From Flaccisagitta enflata (taxonomy: Eukaryota; Chaetognatha; Sagittoidea; Aphragmophora): a stretch of 64,000 nt of DNA. The DNA is taken from positions 50,220,001 to 50,284,000 of the forward strand of contig OZ231126.1 in the NCBI GenBank assembly GCA_965153355.1. Reading direction: 5' to 3'. Positions within the stretch are counted from its first letter, which is position 1; each line of letters begins with the position of its first letter. Of this stretch, positions 50,429 through 60,692 are shown one piece after another. Under the pieces are notes generated by a model. It did no database searches, was not told the DNA's origin, and was given only the letters and a program-made list of their open reading frames with translations. The translations under genes and the position numbers were made by a program.

Positions 50429-50430
<2 letters not shown>
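48912..50430. other. No gene; one hairpin inside
   Basis: AT-rich, mostly unique. Besides the hairpin at 49470-49607, the motif GTCCGGATAATTTTGCACAC followed by CCTGTTA (50091-50120) resembles an end of a Tc1/mariner-type element, but no partner was found. Confidence 0.4.
49470..49607. repeat. Perfect-stem inverted repeat
   Basis: CGTAAAAAACCGAATCTGTC at the left is mirrored at the right, and the arms of about 60 bp meet around GGCATCAGTCTAAACACTTT. It may be a small MITE or half of a foldback element. Confidence 0.7.

Positions 50431-50431
<1 letters not shown>

Positions 50432-50507
<76 letters not shown>
50432..50507. repeat. (GA)n microsatellite
   Basis: 76 bp of perfect GA. Confidence 0.95.
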
Positions 50508-50509
<2 letters not shown>

Positions 50510-50549
50510 GTGTCCACATTGAGAAAATATTTTCTAAGTTGAAGTAGAA

Positions 50550-51660
50550 TAGGGCCGAATACACGATTAACTATGGCAAAAAAAAAAAGCGAACAGTTAC
50601 TTCTTTTGCTTATAAATCCTTTGAAAATTCACTAAGTGCGCTGAAATTTTTACTGGAGTTACTTTTTGGTATTATTAAGCATCACTGAAAAAATCGATGT
50701 CCTGCTCTAAATAGTTTAGGAATTATAGATTTTTAAAAAGTGCTTGTCCGATGATCAGAAATTCAACTTACACACATTAGAATTTTCAAAGAATGAATAA
50801 ACAAATTTAGAAAAACCGCACTAAATCTAGTCCGATTTTGATGAAATTTGAAGTGGAAGTAGACCACATTGTTAGCAGGCTGTGGTAAAAATTTCATAAC
50901 GAAACTCCGATTATTTTAGCAGAAACAGCAAATTTTCCAAAACTTTTTTTATGGGTTTAAGAATGAAGTTAAGGAAGATGAAACCTGAAATATAAAGTAA
51001 TGCTATGGCCATAGTTTTTTACCGATTATCATAATTTTTTAACTGGTAACTTTTGTACATATGAGTAATCTCCAGTAAAATTTTTGTGAAGATGGAAGCA
51101 TTTTTAGTCTCCCAAATTGCAAAAATATTCTTACAGGTAGCTGAATATTTCTTATCCTGTGCAAGCTTACAATCAACCAATATCTACCCCACTAGACTTT
51201 ATCTGAGTAGAAGCGAATTTTGCCTAGTATTAGTAAAAAGCACCATAAGAATACAGTTCAAAAATCATAATCAAACTCCCAAAACTTTTCGCACAATGCT
51301 AATTTTACTAAAAATGGAATTATTTTGATTTTATATAAATATCATCTCTGGCAGTCAAAAAAAGAGGTGACTTCAGTAAAAACGTGATAACGGCTAAAGT
51401 ATTCAACGGATTTTGATGAAATTTTAACCAGACATAGTCCAAATCATGGTTATCATTCCCTGTAGATTTTGTGCAAATTGGTCAACATCTTCTTATGTTT
51501 TTGCTCTCTCAAAATTCGTTCGCTTTTTTATTTTGCCATAGTTACCCAAGTCGCGTCGCGTGCGAGTGGGCAGGAGTAGTGATACAAAACACTCGTGAAA
51601 GCAAAGACTTGTGGACTGACAAACTGACGGGCTCGCCAACCAATAAAGCGAATTATTAAG
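50550..51660 (+). mobile_element. Hairpin-type repeat copy split by a TA-flanked element
   Basis: AGGGCCGAATACACGAT (left, ending 50567) and CCCAAGTCGCGTCGCGTGCG with GAGTGGGCAGGAGTAG (right, from 51545) are the two halves of a normal copy head. Excising 50570-51542 and one TA restores the usual order. The tail has a GACTGACAAACTGACGGG core. Confidence 0.75.
50570..51542. mobile_element. TA-flanked non-autonomous DNA transposon (973 bp)
   Basis: TIRs ACTATGGCAAAA plus an A-run and GCGAAC at the left mirror GTTCGC, a T-run and TTTTGCCATAGT at the right. TA flanks both ends (50568-50569 and 51543-51544). Insertion into a TA of a known repeat copy shows the empty-site state, so the boundaries are well supported. 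No transposase frame. TA targeting fits the Tc1/mariner superfamily. Confidence 0.85.
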
Positions 51661-52228
51661 TCACTAAGTTGCTAACTGCGGAGTACCATGCTTAACGAAA
51701 TGGAGGAACGAATTTCGTTGGTCCGTCCATCTATCAGCCCTTCGTTTCATAATGATTGGATCAAAAACTTTGAAAACGCGCATTTAAGATGCTACGACTG
51801 TATTTGCATGTGAAGGGGGGTGTATGGCTGTATGCACCCGCCCCTGCCTGAGTGTTACTGATGGACCAACCGACCAACGCATAGAGGGGTGTTAGTATAC
51901 CTAAACAACGTATGAATTAGAGGGATAGAAGGACAGAAGATAGAAAATAGACCAAGGGAAATCATATCTACCGAACAAAGGAGGCGACGAGGCGCTAGTG
52001 TAAAGAGGCGCAACCGATGCGTCTGTGAATATGAAGTTCATTTGCAATCTAATCTTCCGCGCTTCCTTCGACTTAAAAGCGCCCGTTCATTGCGCTTTAA
52101 CACCTGTTAGCAGCTTGGTTAAGCATACAGTCAACGGTGAATACGTCTTTTCATCTAAACTGTGACTAAAACCTCTTTTTCCTTTACATCACGCGTCTGT
52201 TCAAGAAATTTCACACACAATCACACTG

Positions 52229-52333
<105 letters not shown>

Positions 52334-52365
52334 TTGCGCCCCTGTTGTACAGCACTTAATGGGTA

Positions 52366-52800
52366 CACTCTGTTTTATTGAGTAAGGACAAAGTTTATAC
52401 ATACATGAGGCTGAAATTTTGCTAAAATTTAAGGATATTTTAAGGACAAGCCCCAGCCTTAGATTTAAAAAAAATTTGGTTTCATACTCCTGACTTCAAT
52501 CACTTTTATAAAAATTGTCATAAAATGTATCGTCAGAATAAATAATAGTAATGATCTATTTTTTTATGTATCAAATTTGTTTATTTTGTAAATAGATACA
52601 AATTGATCAGTGTATTTTATCTTCATAAATCAATTTTTAATCATAAAAAAAATTTTTACAATTCTTTTTCATTAAAAAATCAGAACTACAAAAAAATCTC
52701 AAGGACATATTTAGAACATTTCAGCCTTAAATCTGCAAAAATTTTAGGACGTCCCAGCCACAGAAAAAAATTTACTGGTCCTTAAAAACTGAAAAGAGTG
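52366..52800. mobile_element. Possible TA-flanked inverted-repeat element (435 bp)
   Basis: CACTCTGTTTTATTGAGTAAGGAC at the left resembles the reverse complement of the right end (CACTCTTTTCAG...TTAAGGACC). Further mirrored pieces include AAGGCTGAAAT and GGCTGGGAC-like segments. TA lies at both borders (52364-52365 and 52801-52802). The arms are diverged and partly simple AT sequence. Confidence 0.5.
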
Positions 52801-52862
52801 TATTGAGCCCCTGACTAATTTAATAGTTAATCAAACCTGTCGTTATTTACTTTATTTCTTAG

Positions 52863-53018
52863 TTTGCAATGGCCGTCTGGTGGTCGGTCGTCTGCTTCAT
52901 CTTCGCCGCGACATCTAACGTTGGCGTCGTTAAACTCGAAACAAATGGCGTCGGTGGCAACGAGCTTTCATCTCGTCAACTTGGCTCTCCACCTCGTTGC
53001 AACTCTACTCTTTTTCAG
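52863..53018 (+). CDS. Candidate internal exon, TMTC-like membrane protein
   Basis: A T-rich acceptor (TTTATTTCTTAG) precedes 52863, and CAG followed by GTAGGT ends the segment at 53018. The exon is 156 bp, symmetric and phase 2 at both ends. In that phase the frame is open and ends FHLVNLALHLVATLLFF, close to the conserved FHLVNxxLHAxxxxLF luminal/membrane segment of TMTC-family O-mannosyltransferases of the ER, as I remember it. The preceding RHLTLASLNSK could match the family RPLTxLxFRLN motif. Another frame starts with a signal-like MAVWWSVVCFIF but reads through the donor. I found no neighbouring exons with the expected HPIHTE motif, so this could be an isolated fragment. Confidence 0.35.
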
Positions 53019-53580
53019 GTAGGTGATTCGGCAATCGTGTTTTTCTTCTCTTTTTTTCATTTTTCATTTCTCTTTTTTCTTTCTCTCGTCTTCCACTTTC
53101 TGCTTCAGTTGCATTTCTTCTAACTCCTCCACTCTTTACCTGTTTCTATTGCCTAGTTTCGATGGCCGTTTGCGCATTAAATGGCATAATTAACAAACTG
53201 TCGTTTTTGAAAATCATGCAGTAAAATGAGCGACAATGTTGCAGTGCATATACTATAAGATACCTATCTCTTATTGAATTTTATATTTTCTTAAAGAATG
53301 ACCATTTATAACAAGTTTTCTTTGACGTCCACGTGACGATATTTCTACACGTAGTTAACATTTTCTTAATATCCCTTGTCTGCTTGATATACCCAACCCC
53401 ATGTATAGACAAAATCATTTGCATTGAATGATGCGATTGAACATGTTAATTATGTACAACAAAAATTTCACGTGCGTGGATGCGCCCTTATTTTCTCTGT
53501 TTAAACTCCTTGCGGGTTTCATTTTGCTTTGATGAATTGGTTGCCTCTAAAGCTGTTGGCAATTTTTCCTCTTTGAATGT
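53019..53580. other. No gene; possible intron
   Basis: Begins with the splice donor GTAGGT of the preceding candidate exon and a pyrimidine-rich run, then AT-rich sequence without a clear coding frame. Confidence 0.35.
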
Positions 53581-53689
53581 CTGATGAGAAACTTTGATGA
53601 GACTTTTGAGGGCGCCGTAAACATCATCAACCAGCAACTCCTTACATTCCACTCTTTTCTGCTCTCAACTACGTATTTCTCTTCATTTT

Positions 53690-53950
53690 ACTCTGCTTCT
53701 TCGTCTCCTTCCTCTTCATCTCCTTCTTCTTATTCTCCTTCTTCTCCTTCTACTACTTCTTTTTCGTCTTCTTCTTCTTCTCTTACCTCTTCTTCTTCTC
53801 CTTCTACTTCTTCGTCTTCCTCTTCTTCTTCTTCATCTTCTTCTTTTTCTTCTCCTTCTTCTTCTTCTTCTTCTTCTTCTTCTTCTTCTTCTTCTTCTTC
53901 TTCTTCTTCTTCTTCTTCTTCTTCTTCTTCTTCTTTTTCTTCGTTTTCTT
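53690..53950. repeat. (TCT)n imperfect trinucleotide array
   Basis: TCT units with many CCT, ACT and TTT changes at the left, becoming perfect around 53855-53935. It produces poly-Ser frames. Confidence 0.9.
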
Positions 53951-54082
53951 CTTCTTGTTCCTCTCTTGTTTTGTTTCCGTTCCATCTTTTTTACATCATG
54001 ATGACTCCGCCCTTCAGCTCGCCATCCTACACAACTTGGCCAACTGTCTTGTTTTTTAGCTTCCAACTTTTCCTCCTCTCAC

Positions 54083-55480
54083 GCCTGCTCATCATCATTG
54101 CCCTTCTCCGTCCCTTCTCTTACGCCTGGTCTTCATCATTGCCCTTCCCCTTTCTTGTCTCATGCCTGCTCCTCATCATTGCCCTTCCCCTTCCTTATCT
54201 CTCTTCTGCTCCTCATCATTGTCCTTCCCCTTCCTTCTCTCATGCCTGCTTGTCATCATTGCCCTTCTCCTTCCCTGCTCTCACGCCTTGTCTTCATCAT
54301 TGCCCTTCCCCTTTCTTGTCTTATGCCTGCTCCTCATCATTGCCCTTCCCCTTCCTTATCTCTCGTCTGCTCCTCAGCGTTGTCCTTCCCCTTCCTTCTC
54401 TCACACCTGGTCCACATCATTGCCCTTCCCCTTGCTTATCTCTTGCCTGGTCCTCATCATTGCACTTCCCCTTCCTTATCTCTTGTCTGCTCCTCATCAT
54501 TGTCCTTCCCCTCCCTTCTCTCACTTCTGGTCCTCATCATTGCCCTTCTCCTTCCGTTCTCTCACGCTTGTCTTCATCATTGCCCTTCCCCTTCCTTTTC
54601 TCATGCCTGGTCCTCATCATTGCCCTTCCCCTCCTTATCTCTCGCCTGGTCCACATCATTACCCTTCCCCTTATCTCTCGTCAGCTCCTCATTATTGTCC
54701 TTCCCCTTCCTTCTCTCACGCCTGGTCCTCATGATTGCCCTTCTCCTTCCCTATTCTCACGCCTTGTCTTCATCATTACCCTTCCCCTTACTTGTCTCAT
54801 GCCTGCTCCTCATCATTGCCCTTCCCCTTCCTTATCTCTCACCTGCTCCTCATCATTGCCCTTCCCCTCCTGCTCCTGCTCCTTATCATTACCCTTCCCC
54901 CTCCTTCACTCACGCCTGGTCCTCATTGCCCTTCTCCTTCCCTTCTCTCACGCCTTGTCTATATCATTGCCCTTCCTCTTACTTGTCTCATGCCTGCTCC
55001 TCATCATTGCCCTTCCCCTTACTTATCTCTCACCTGCTCCTCGTCATTGCCCTTCCCCTTCCTTCTCTCACGCCTGCTCCTCAACATTGCCCATAACGTT
55101 TGTTGCCCCGCCTGACTTTGCTGAAATGTCCTTGTGCGACCTCTTCATAATGTGACCAATGTTTTTCATCAAATGAGCCAATGCGCAACTTTCTAGATTG
55201 GTGGGAACCTTTTTTAGGGCCTATTTGACGTTTGCATAGAAAAATCCCCTTAAGGAACCCCTCAAGATTTTTCCTTTATTTTCTTTGTTAACTTCAAATT
55301 ACCCCTAAGAAAGGTTCCCATCAAGATAGAAAACCGCGCATAAGCTTGTTTGAAATCAAATCTGAAGTGTCACATTATGAAAAGGTCGCACAAGGACGAT
55401 TCAGTAAAGTCAGACGGAGCAATCAACGTATTGCCCATCCCCTTCCTGCTCTCACGCCTGTTCCTCATCATTGCCCCCCC
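54083..55480. repeat. 40-bp minisatellite, about 26 units, interrupted
   Basis: Units of the type CCTGGTCCTCATCATTGCCC followed by TTCCCCTTCCTTCTCTCACG, mostly 39-40 bp, run from about 54083 to 55094 and resume at 55430-55480 after an inserted element. Because the unit is 40 bp and has no stop in any forward frame, three overlapping open frames result, the longest covering 53584-55155. These are not genes. Confidence 0.92.
55095..55429. mobile_element. MULE-like non-autonomous element (335 bp)
   Basis: ACGTTTGTTGCCCCGCCTGA at the left resembles the reverse complement of the right end (ACGTTGATTGCTCCGTCTGA). Further inward GTCCTTGTGCGACC and TTCATAATGTGAC are mirrored. The 9-bp direct repeat ATTGCCCAT flanks it (55086-55094 and 55430-55438). 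A 9-bp duplication is typical of Mutator-like elements. No transposase is present. Confidence 0.75.
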
Positions 55481-55699
55481 CCTTCTCCTTCCTTCTCCAT
55501 CTCTTCATCTTTCTGCGTCTTCCTCATTTTCCGCCAACCTAATCGTGTCCTCTTCCGTCTTTTGCACCGCCATATCTTTTTTTACGACTCGCCTCTGTGC
55601 GCCCCACCGAACAAATTGTCAACGTCACTCGCTTCATTGCTCTCTTTTTTTTTCTTTCTTGTCAATAACCCAGTTTCATTTACAGTTCTCGCGGCTTAG

Positions 55700-56150
55700 A
55701 TAACTTTAACTTCAATCTATTAAACCTGTGTGCTAGAACAAAACCACCAAGGCCCACGACATACATATATATATATCCATAACGATGAAGAAAAAGCATC
55801 ATTGCATCAAAGTTTATATACATTGCTTGTAGAAAGAGCTGGTGGTGTCGTTTGATATCTGAAGGTCCCAATCCGCACCCACAAATTGAAACTTGAATAG
55901 CCCAAATGCTTTCTGAGACTGAGACTCAGCCGAAATTTCATCTCAGTGGGCCAACTGGAAGTGGGCTCTTCATACTTTCATTGCATAAGTGGCTTTCCGC
56001 TTAATTTTTCCACAAGATTTCTCAACAAAAACAAGGTCGGTGGTATAGAAAGGTTTAGGGCCCGTATTGCCATTTTATTTGGCACTTAATTACTCACTGA
56101 CTTGGTATATATCCCCCTCACCCAGCGCCATCCCAAACAAGCATCAAATT
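55700..56150. other. No gene recognised
   Basis: Unique-looking sequence with a short TATATATATA run near 55767. Nothing else was seen. Confidence 0.4.
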
Positions 56151-56158
56151 CCCTGCCC

Positions 56159-56236
56159 AACGCATTTTGTCGTTCCCCAACGCATTTTGTCGTTCCCCAA
56201 CGCATTTTGTCGTTCCCCAACGCCATTTGTCGTTCA
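56159..56236. repeat. 20-bp tandem repeat, four units
   Basis: CAACGCATTTTGTCGTTCCC repeated with few changes, directly upstream of a TATA-like motif. Confidence 0.9.
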
Positions 56237-56283
56237 CCAACAACAATTGTTGTCCATGGACGCACATTGTTGTTCACAGGGCC

Positions 56284-56292
56284 TATAAAAGG
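56284..56292 (+). promoter_or_regulatory. TATA-box-like motif
   Basis: TATAAAAGG in a GC-rich context (CCTATAAAAGGCGGGTGCTC), with TTCATCCAG about 30 bases downstream and an ATG at 56397 opening an 84-codon frame without known domain. It could be a promoter of an unrecognised gene or of a mobile element. Confidence 0.25.
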
Positions 56293-56399
56293 CGGGTGCT
56301 CTGAGGCTTTACACATTCATCCAGACCAAGGTCTGAGGAGCACTACGCTCAAGAATTAATTCACACCTAATTCTTATATAACCTCTGCCCCTCGCCATG

Positions 56400-56985
56400 C
56401 TGCCCATTGACACAAATCCTCAAACCTACGCCCTTTCCCGTGCCTTATACCCTCTCCTACGCCCTTTGATACAAATTACACCCTCTCCTACACCCTTTAC
56501 TATGCCTTATACCCTCCCCCACATCCTCTCACATGCCAAATGGAACCTAATTCTCCGAACCCACACCCATTTTATGCCAACTTATCTGACCCTGAGCCCT
56601 ACCAAACTCCTTCATAACCACTGCCCTACCAAGTCAGCGATAACTTTATAGGGAAAGATAGACGGGCCCTAGTCCTCTTAAGTCCATGGTAAAAGGCTAA
56701 TGGAAGTAACATTCTGTAACACTGTAAGGTTGTATAGAATTATATGTATAAAACTTAAATCTAGGTGTTGAAATCATTGCATATGAGTGAGCTAACTAGG
56801 CAGTTAGAATTGGTTAGGTTTTAGTCCCGGCCCCACACCAACTTCTAATCCAGTCGGATACCAAACCAATGAGTGATTGGTGGGCAGAGGCAAAGTTATG
56901 GGTGGACAGGAAGGGGGATGGGCAGGAGCAGGTGAAGTCGTGCTCAAAAGTTGATTTAGCGCCGGCCAAAATCTATCTCATAGAG
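56400..56985. other. No gene recognised
   Basis: Includes CCTACGCCCTTT/CCTACACCCTTT short repeats near 56450-56500. No domain was seen in the frames. Confidence 0.4.
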
Positions 56986-56996
56986 GGGGCGTTTCT

Positions 56997-57240
56997 AGTC
57001 AAAGACAATCGCGTTTTGAAAGGGCCACTTGGTCGCTTGCTACGTTCGCTCACTCGCACCGCTCGCACCGCTCACTCGCTCCGCAGCACTCCGCTTTGCT
57101 ACGCTCGCTACGTTCACGGGCTCGCTCACTCACTTCGCTCACTCCCTTGTGAGACAGTTGAAAATCTTGAATATGTGTTCACACTGTTATCGCGTTTCAC
57201 GGGAACAAACGCGTTTTTGGCGCTCACTAGAGACACGCCC
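56997..57240. repeat. Inverted-repeat element with CGCTC-rich centre
   Basis: GGGCGTTTCTAGT at the left and the reverse complement of ACTAGAGACACGCCC at the right, with CGCGTTTT-type motifs inside both ends. The centre (about 57030-57150) is dense in CTCGCT/CACTCGC units and much more GC-rich than its surroundings. No target duplication was seen. Confidence 0.4.
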
Positions 57241-57653
57241 AAAGAATGTTTAAGAGCGTGATGGTGAAAAAGAAATCCTCTTCATAACGCGTCATGAATT
57301 TTTCCATAATCTCAACTCTCGAAAAAAAAACCGCTCAAAATCTCTTTCGTGTGTTGATCTTATATTCCATTAGATACTGCCGTTCTGCCCATCATAAAGA
57401 CGAGGAAAATGTTGTGGCCTGAGGGCTGTTGGCGTGGCAATACTAACTCGAAGAAAGATGATGAACTTAAGAAGAGTGCTGCGCTTTATTGAATTAACTT
57501 CACAGAATACTCCTAAAATTGGGTGCATTAAAAAGAGTTGAATAACTCTTTTATATGCGACCTAACTGTTTAATTTAGCTTCATCAGTTTGATGTATTTA
57601 TCATCCAAAGCTATTTTTTGGGTGCAGATATTTCAATGTCTTATAGTATACAC

Positions 57654-57789
57654 TAGGGATGTGGAAGCGATTGACCGCTTCCAATTTAGAGGATGGGATA
57701 GCTACTAGTATTTGAACTGTAAAATGGAAGCGGAAGCGGAAGCGGAAGCGGTGGAAGCGGCATTAAAATCGACCGCTTCCACATCCCTA
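57654..57789. mobile_element. hAT-like MITE (136 bp)
   Basis: TIR TAGGGATGTGGAAGCG at the left is mirrored by TTCCACATCCCTA at the right. The 8-bp direct repeat GTATACAC flanks it (57646-57653 and 57790-57797). The interior carries a short (GGAAGC)n array. TIR type and 8-bp duplication are those of hAT elements. Confidence 0.85.
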
Positions 57790-57825
57790 GTATACACGAA
57801 GAATACTACATGAATAAGGAAAATA

Positions 57826-57926
57826 GACGCTGCCCAAAAAGGGGACCGACCGACCAACCAACCGACAAACCAACCGACCGACCAACCAACCGACACAGCG
57901 GGGTGTAGAGTCACGACTAAAAACCC
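57826..57926 (+). mobile_element. 3' fragment of type B hairpin repeat
   Basis: A GCCCAAAAAGGGGACC start joined to a GACC/AACC core, then ACAGCGGGGTGTAGAGTCAC and GACTAAAAA. The hairpin is partly lost. Confidence 0.6.
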
Positions 57927-58315
57927 AATATGATACATGGTGAACAAGCTCAAGTGGGGGAAAGTAAAAGTTTAACATTACAAAACTACCAGAGTATCAC
58001 ATTTATGCCATTTTCTTCTCTGTGACTTCCGTGAGATGGTAAATAAAAGAGCAATTTTTTGAGGTTTGAGAGAAACCTTCACTGTTTCAATTTCTATATT
58101 TTGAGCAACCAAAGCAAGAGGAATAAACCTCAGGCAGTTCCCTACAAAGAGCAACTTTTAAATTTTGTATATATTAAGTCATTTGAGCATAATTAGCTTT
58201 TACTTTTCCCCACTTGAGGTTGTTCACCCTGTAGTTATTCTGAAGAATACTAGATGAATCTTTCAACCAGTTTAAACTGTTTCCTTTTTTCCCCTATTTA
58301 TTCATTCATTCTTTT

Positions 58316-58446
58316 TTTTAGTTGCGGACACGCAATTAAAAAAGAGCCTTTGTCCGTCCGTCCGTCGGTCCATGTCCACGAGTCGAAAAGTGTGAAAACA
58401 TGCATTTCCGCCCCTGCCCACCCGTCCGCAACTGGCGGCCGTGTTA
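58316..58446 (-). mobile_element. Hairpin-ended repeat, type A, 5'-truncated
   Basis: The plus strand reads TTTAGTTGCGGACACGCAAT, a GTCC core, GTCGAAAAGTGTGAAAAC, CCGCCCCTGCCCACCCGTCC and GCAACTGGCGGCCGTGT, then breaks off before CCGGCC. Confidence 0.75.
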
Positions 58447-58721
58447 ATAAGGCAATCGTTTGCTCGCTTGATTTCATCGTAGATACTATGGCCAATATGT
58501 GCGCCTCGCTGATTAATAACATATAAATGAATGAAGGAGTTCGGGAAGGACAAGGAAGTTATACGGATGAAGAAAGGCGTTGAAATCAGCTGATTTGCGT
58601 AATTTCAGAGTTTGCGTGACCACAGACCGACCGACCGCCTGACCAACATGGTTTCCTATAGATGTGCAAGGACGCACATGAAAACGAACTTACTGCTGTA
58701 ACGGTGCTGGGGTAAAAACTA

Positions 58722-58918
58722 ACAAGGCCAACATCATAAGTCGCGTGCGAGACTGACACTTAGAATAACTTAGAATAATTTAGTATACTCATAAATGATC
58801 TAAAATGACTTAAAGAAATAAAATTGAAAAAAAAAGTAAAAGTGTGATCGACCGACCGACCGTCCATAAACTGACGGACAGACAAAGTGGGGTTTAGAGT
58901 CGCGTGCAAGTGACTAAA
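58722..58918 (+). mobile_element. Hairpin-ended repeat, type B-prime
   Basis: AACAAGGCCAACATCATAAG, GTCGCGTGCGAGACTG, GAATAACTTA-type units, AAATAAAATTGAAAAAAAAA, AAAGTGTGATCGACC and the end GTCGCGTGCAAGTGACTAAA. The terminal hairpin has two mismatches. Confidence 0.7.
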
Positions 58919-59084
58919 AAGGGCAAAAAAGACGGTGCCGGCGAAAAAAGCAAAGTATCATAGTGTCTCTGGCTTTTTCAATGCTGCCTATGGGTAGACT
59001 GACCAATCATCTCTAGGGATTTTTGAAGGCTAAGAGATGAAAGCAAAGTGAAAAAAGTGGCGACTGAAGCGTGAAAAGTTCCTC

Positions 59085-59445
59085 ATTGAAAGAAAGACAA
59101 AAAGAAAGAGAAAGATAAGGAAAATAAGGATGAGATAAAGATGAGCAGAAAAAGAAAAAGAAACAGAAAAAGAAAAAGAAAAGAGAAAGGGAAAAAGAAA
59201 AAGAGAAAAAAAAAAGAAAAAGAAAATGAAAATGAAAAAAATGAAAGAGAAATAGAAAATGAATAAGAAGAATAAGAAGAACCAGATCAAGAACAAGAAC
59301 AACAGGAACAAGAAGAACAAGATCAAGATCAAGAGCAAGGTTAAGGAGAAAAAGAAAAAGAAAAAGAAAAAGAAGAAGAACATGAACTTCAAACAAGAAC
59401 ACAAAAAGAAAAAGATGAAAAGGAATAAAAACAAGGGGCAATGAT
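59085..59445. repeat. Long polypurine tract
   Basis: AAAGAA/AAAAAG/AAGAACAAG repeats; almost no pyrimidine for about 360 bp on the plus strand apart from scattered C and T. Confidence 0.85.
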
Positions 59446-60415
59446 AAAAGTATATTTTTAAATACACTTTTTGTCAAACATTGTTTGATGCAAACAGATG
59501 CTGTTGAGCTTCACATGAGCGCATGTCAAGAAACTGGACAAAATTATGTCTCAAGCGCAGCTGCCTTATTGAGAAATATCTATGGAGACTGAATATTCTA
59601 TGTCTAATATGCGGGTATGCCCTAATAGCGGTCTAGCGAGGTTCGCCTGTACCAACTAATTGGTAGAGGAATAGGAAGAGAAAGAGGACGCAAATATGAA
59701 GAACGCGGGGGACCCGCAACGACGGCTAAGTTCCCTACTTTTATTTCATTACAATGTTTATCCTGTCAAATTGAATCAATATCAGCTAGGAATCATGCGG
59801 GCATGGAGAGAAAAAAAAAGCAAGGCCATATACATTACATGGCGGCAAATGTCGCGTGCTTGGATGAGCTTGGATGCTCGAGAAAAAAATGAAAATTTAA
59901 CTCACAACTTGCCCGAATGTGCGCAGGTGGGCAAGAACACTGGCGACAAAAAACAATCGAGACATGTTTGTCCAAGCGGTGTGCCGTTAAGCAAGTGTAG
60001 CGATATCAAACTCAAAGTCTATTTTCTACTGCTCATTCCCCAGCTAGTTGACCTAAAATGATCGGCACCAACTTGGATGGTTTCAGGACCCTGATCGTGC
60101 ATATAACACATATCTAAGAAGAATGATAGTTTAGTTTTTAGTTTATGGAGGATGGTGCACTGGCGCACTTTGCATAAAAGGTCTTAAACATCATTGCAAA
60201 GTACCCCCAGCCTCTCTGCAAGTCAATGCCAAAGCTTATGCAGGCAGCGCTGGACACCCAACATGGTCACACTTAATGTTAGATGTATTTTGATATGTTT
60301 GCTGCTCATTCCTAGTCAATAAAGCAACTCATACACCTACTGTCCGGATCTTTATGGCCATGATGGTATAACCCCTTTCTCTGTCCGTTTCTGCTTACAG
60401 AACCATTCCAGAGAA
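59446..60415. other. No gene; possible pogo-like end near 59615-59651
   Basis: On the minus strand CAGGCGAACCTCGCTAGACC, preceded by TA, resembles Tigger/pogo-type termini in memory. A frame at 59696-60061 has no known domain and overlaps a degraded dispersed repeat (GCAAGGCCATATACATTACA). Confidence 0.3.
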
Positions 60416-60417
60416 GA

Positions 60418-60547
<130 letters not shown>

Positions 60548-60692
60548 TTCTATGCCTTTCCTTAATTTGAGAGGTCACAAACGTATTTGCTCAACCTCTG
60601 ACATTATATTCCATGGCTTAGGCTTTATCATCATACTTATTGTCATCTCATGCGTACTGCCTGCTCTCCATACAGATCTTTGTTTGGACCTG

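Noticed and set aside
52869-53123. 84-codon ORF with signal-like MAVWWSVVCFIF start
   Set aside because: It reads through a good splice donor at 53018 into a pyrimidine-rich run. The other frame of the same exon gives the more family-like sequence, so the alternative was preferred.
53584-55155. 523-codon open frame
   Set aside because: It runs over a (TCT)n array and a 40-bp minisatellite that is open in all forward frames; the protein is a frame-cycling repeat without a domain.
57029-57261. Ala/Leu/Arg-rich ORFs at 57.0-57.3 kb
   Set aside because: Low-complexity CGCTC-type repeats open several frames at once; there is no coding signature.
59696-60061. 121-codon ORF
   Set aside because: Part of it is a degraded dispersed repeat (GCAAGGCCATATACATTACA) and no domain is visible.
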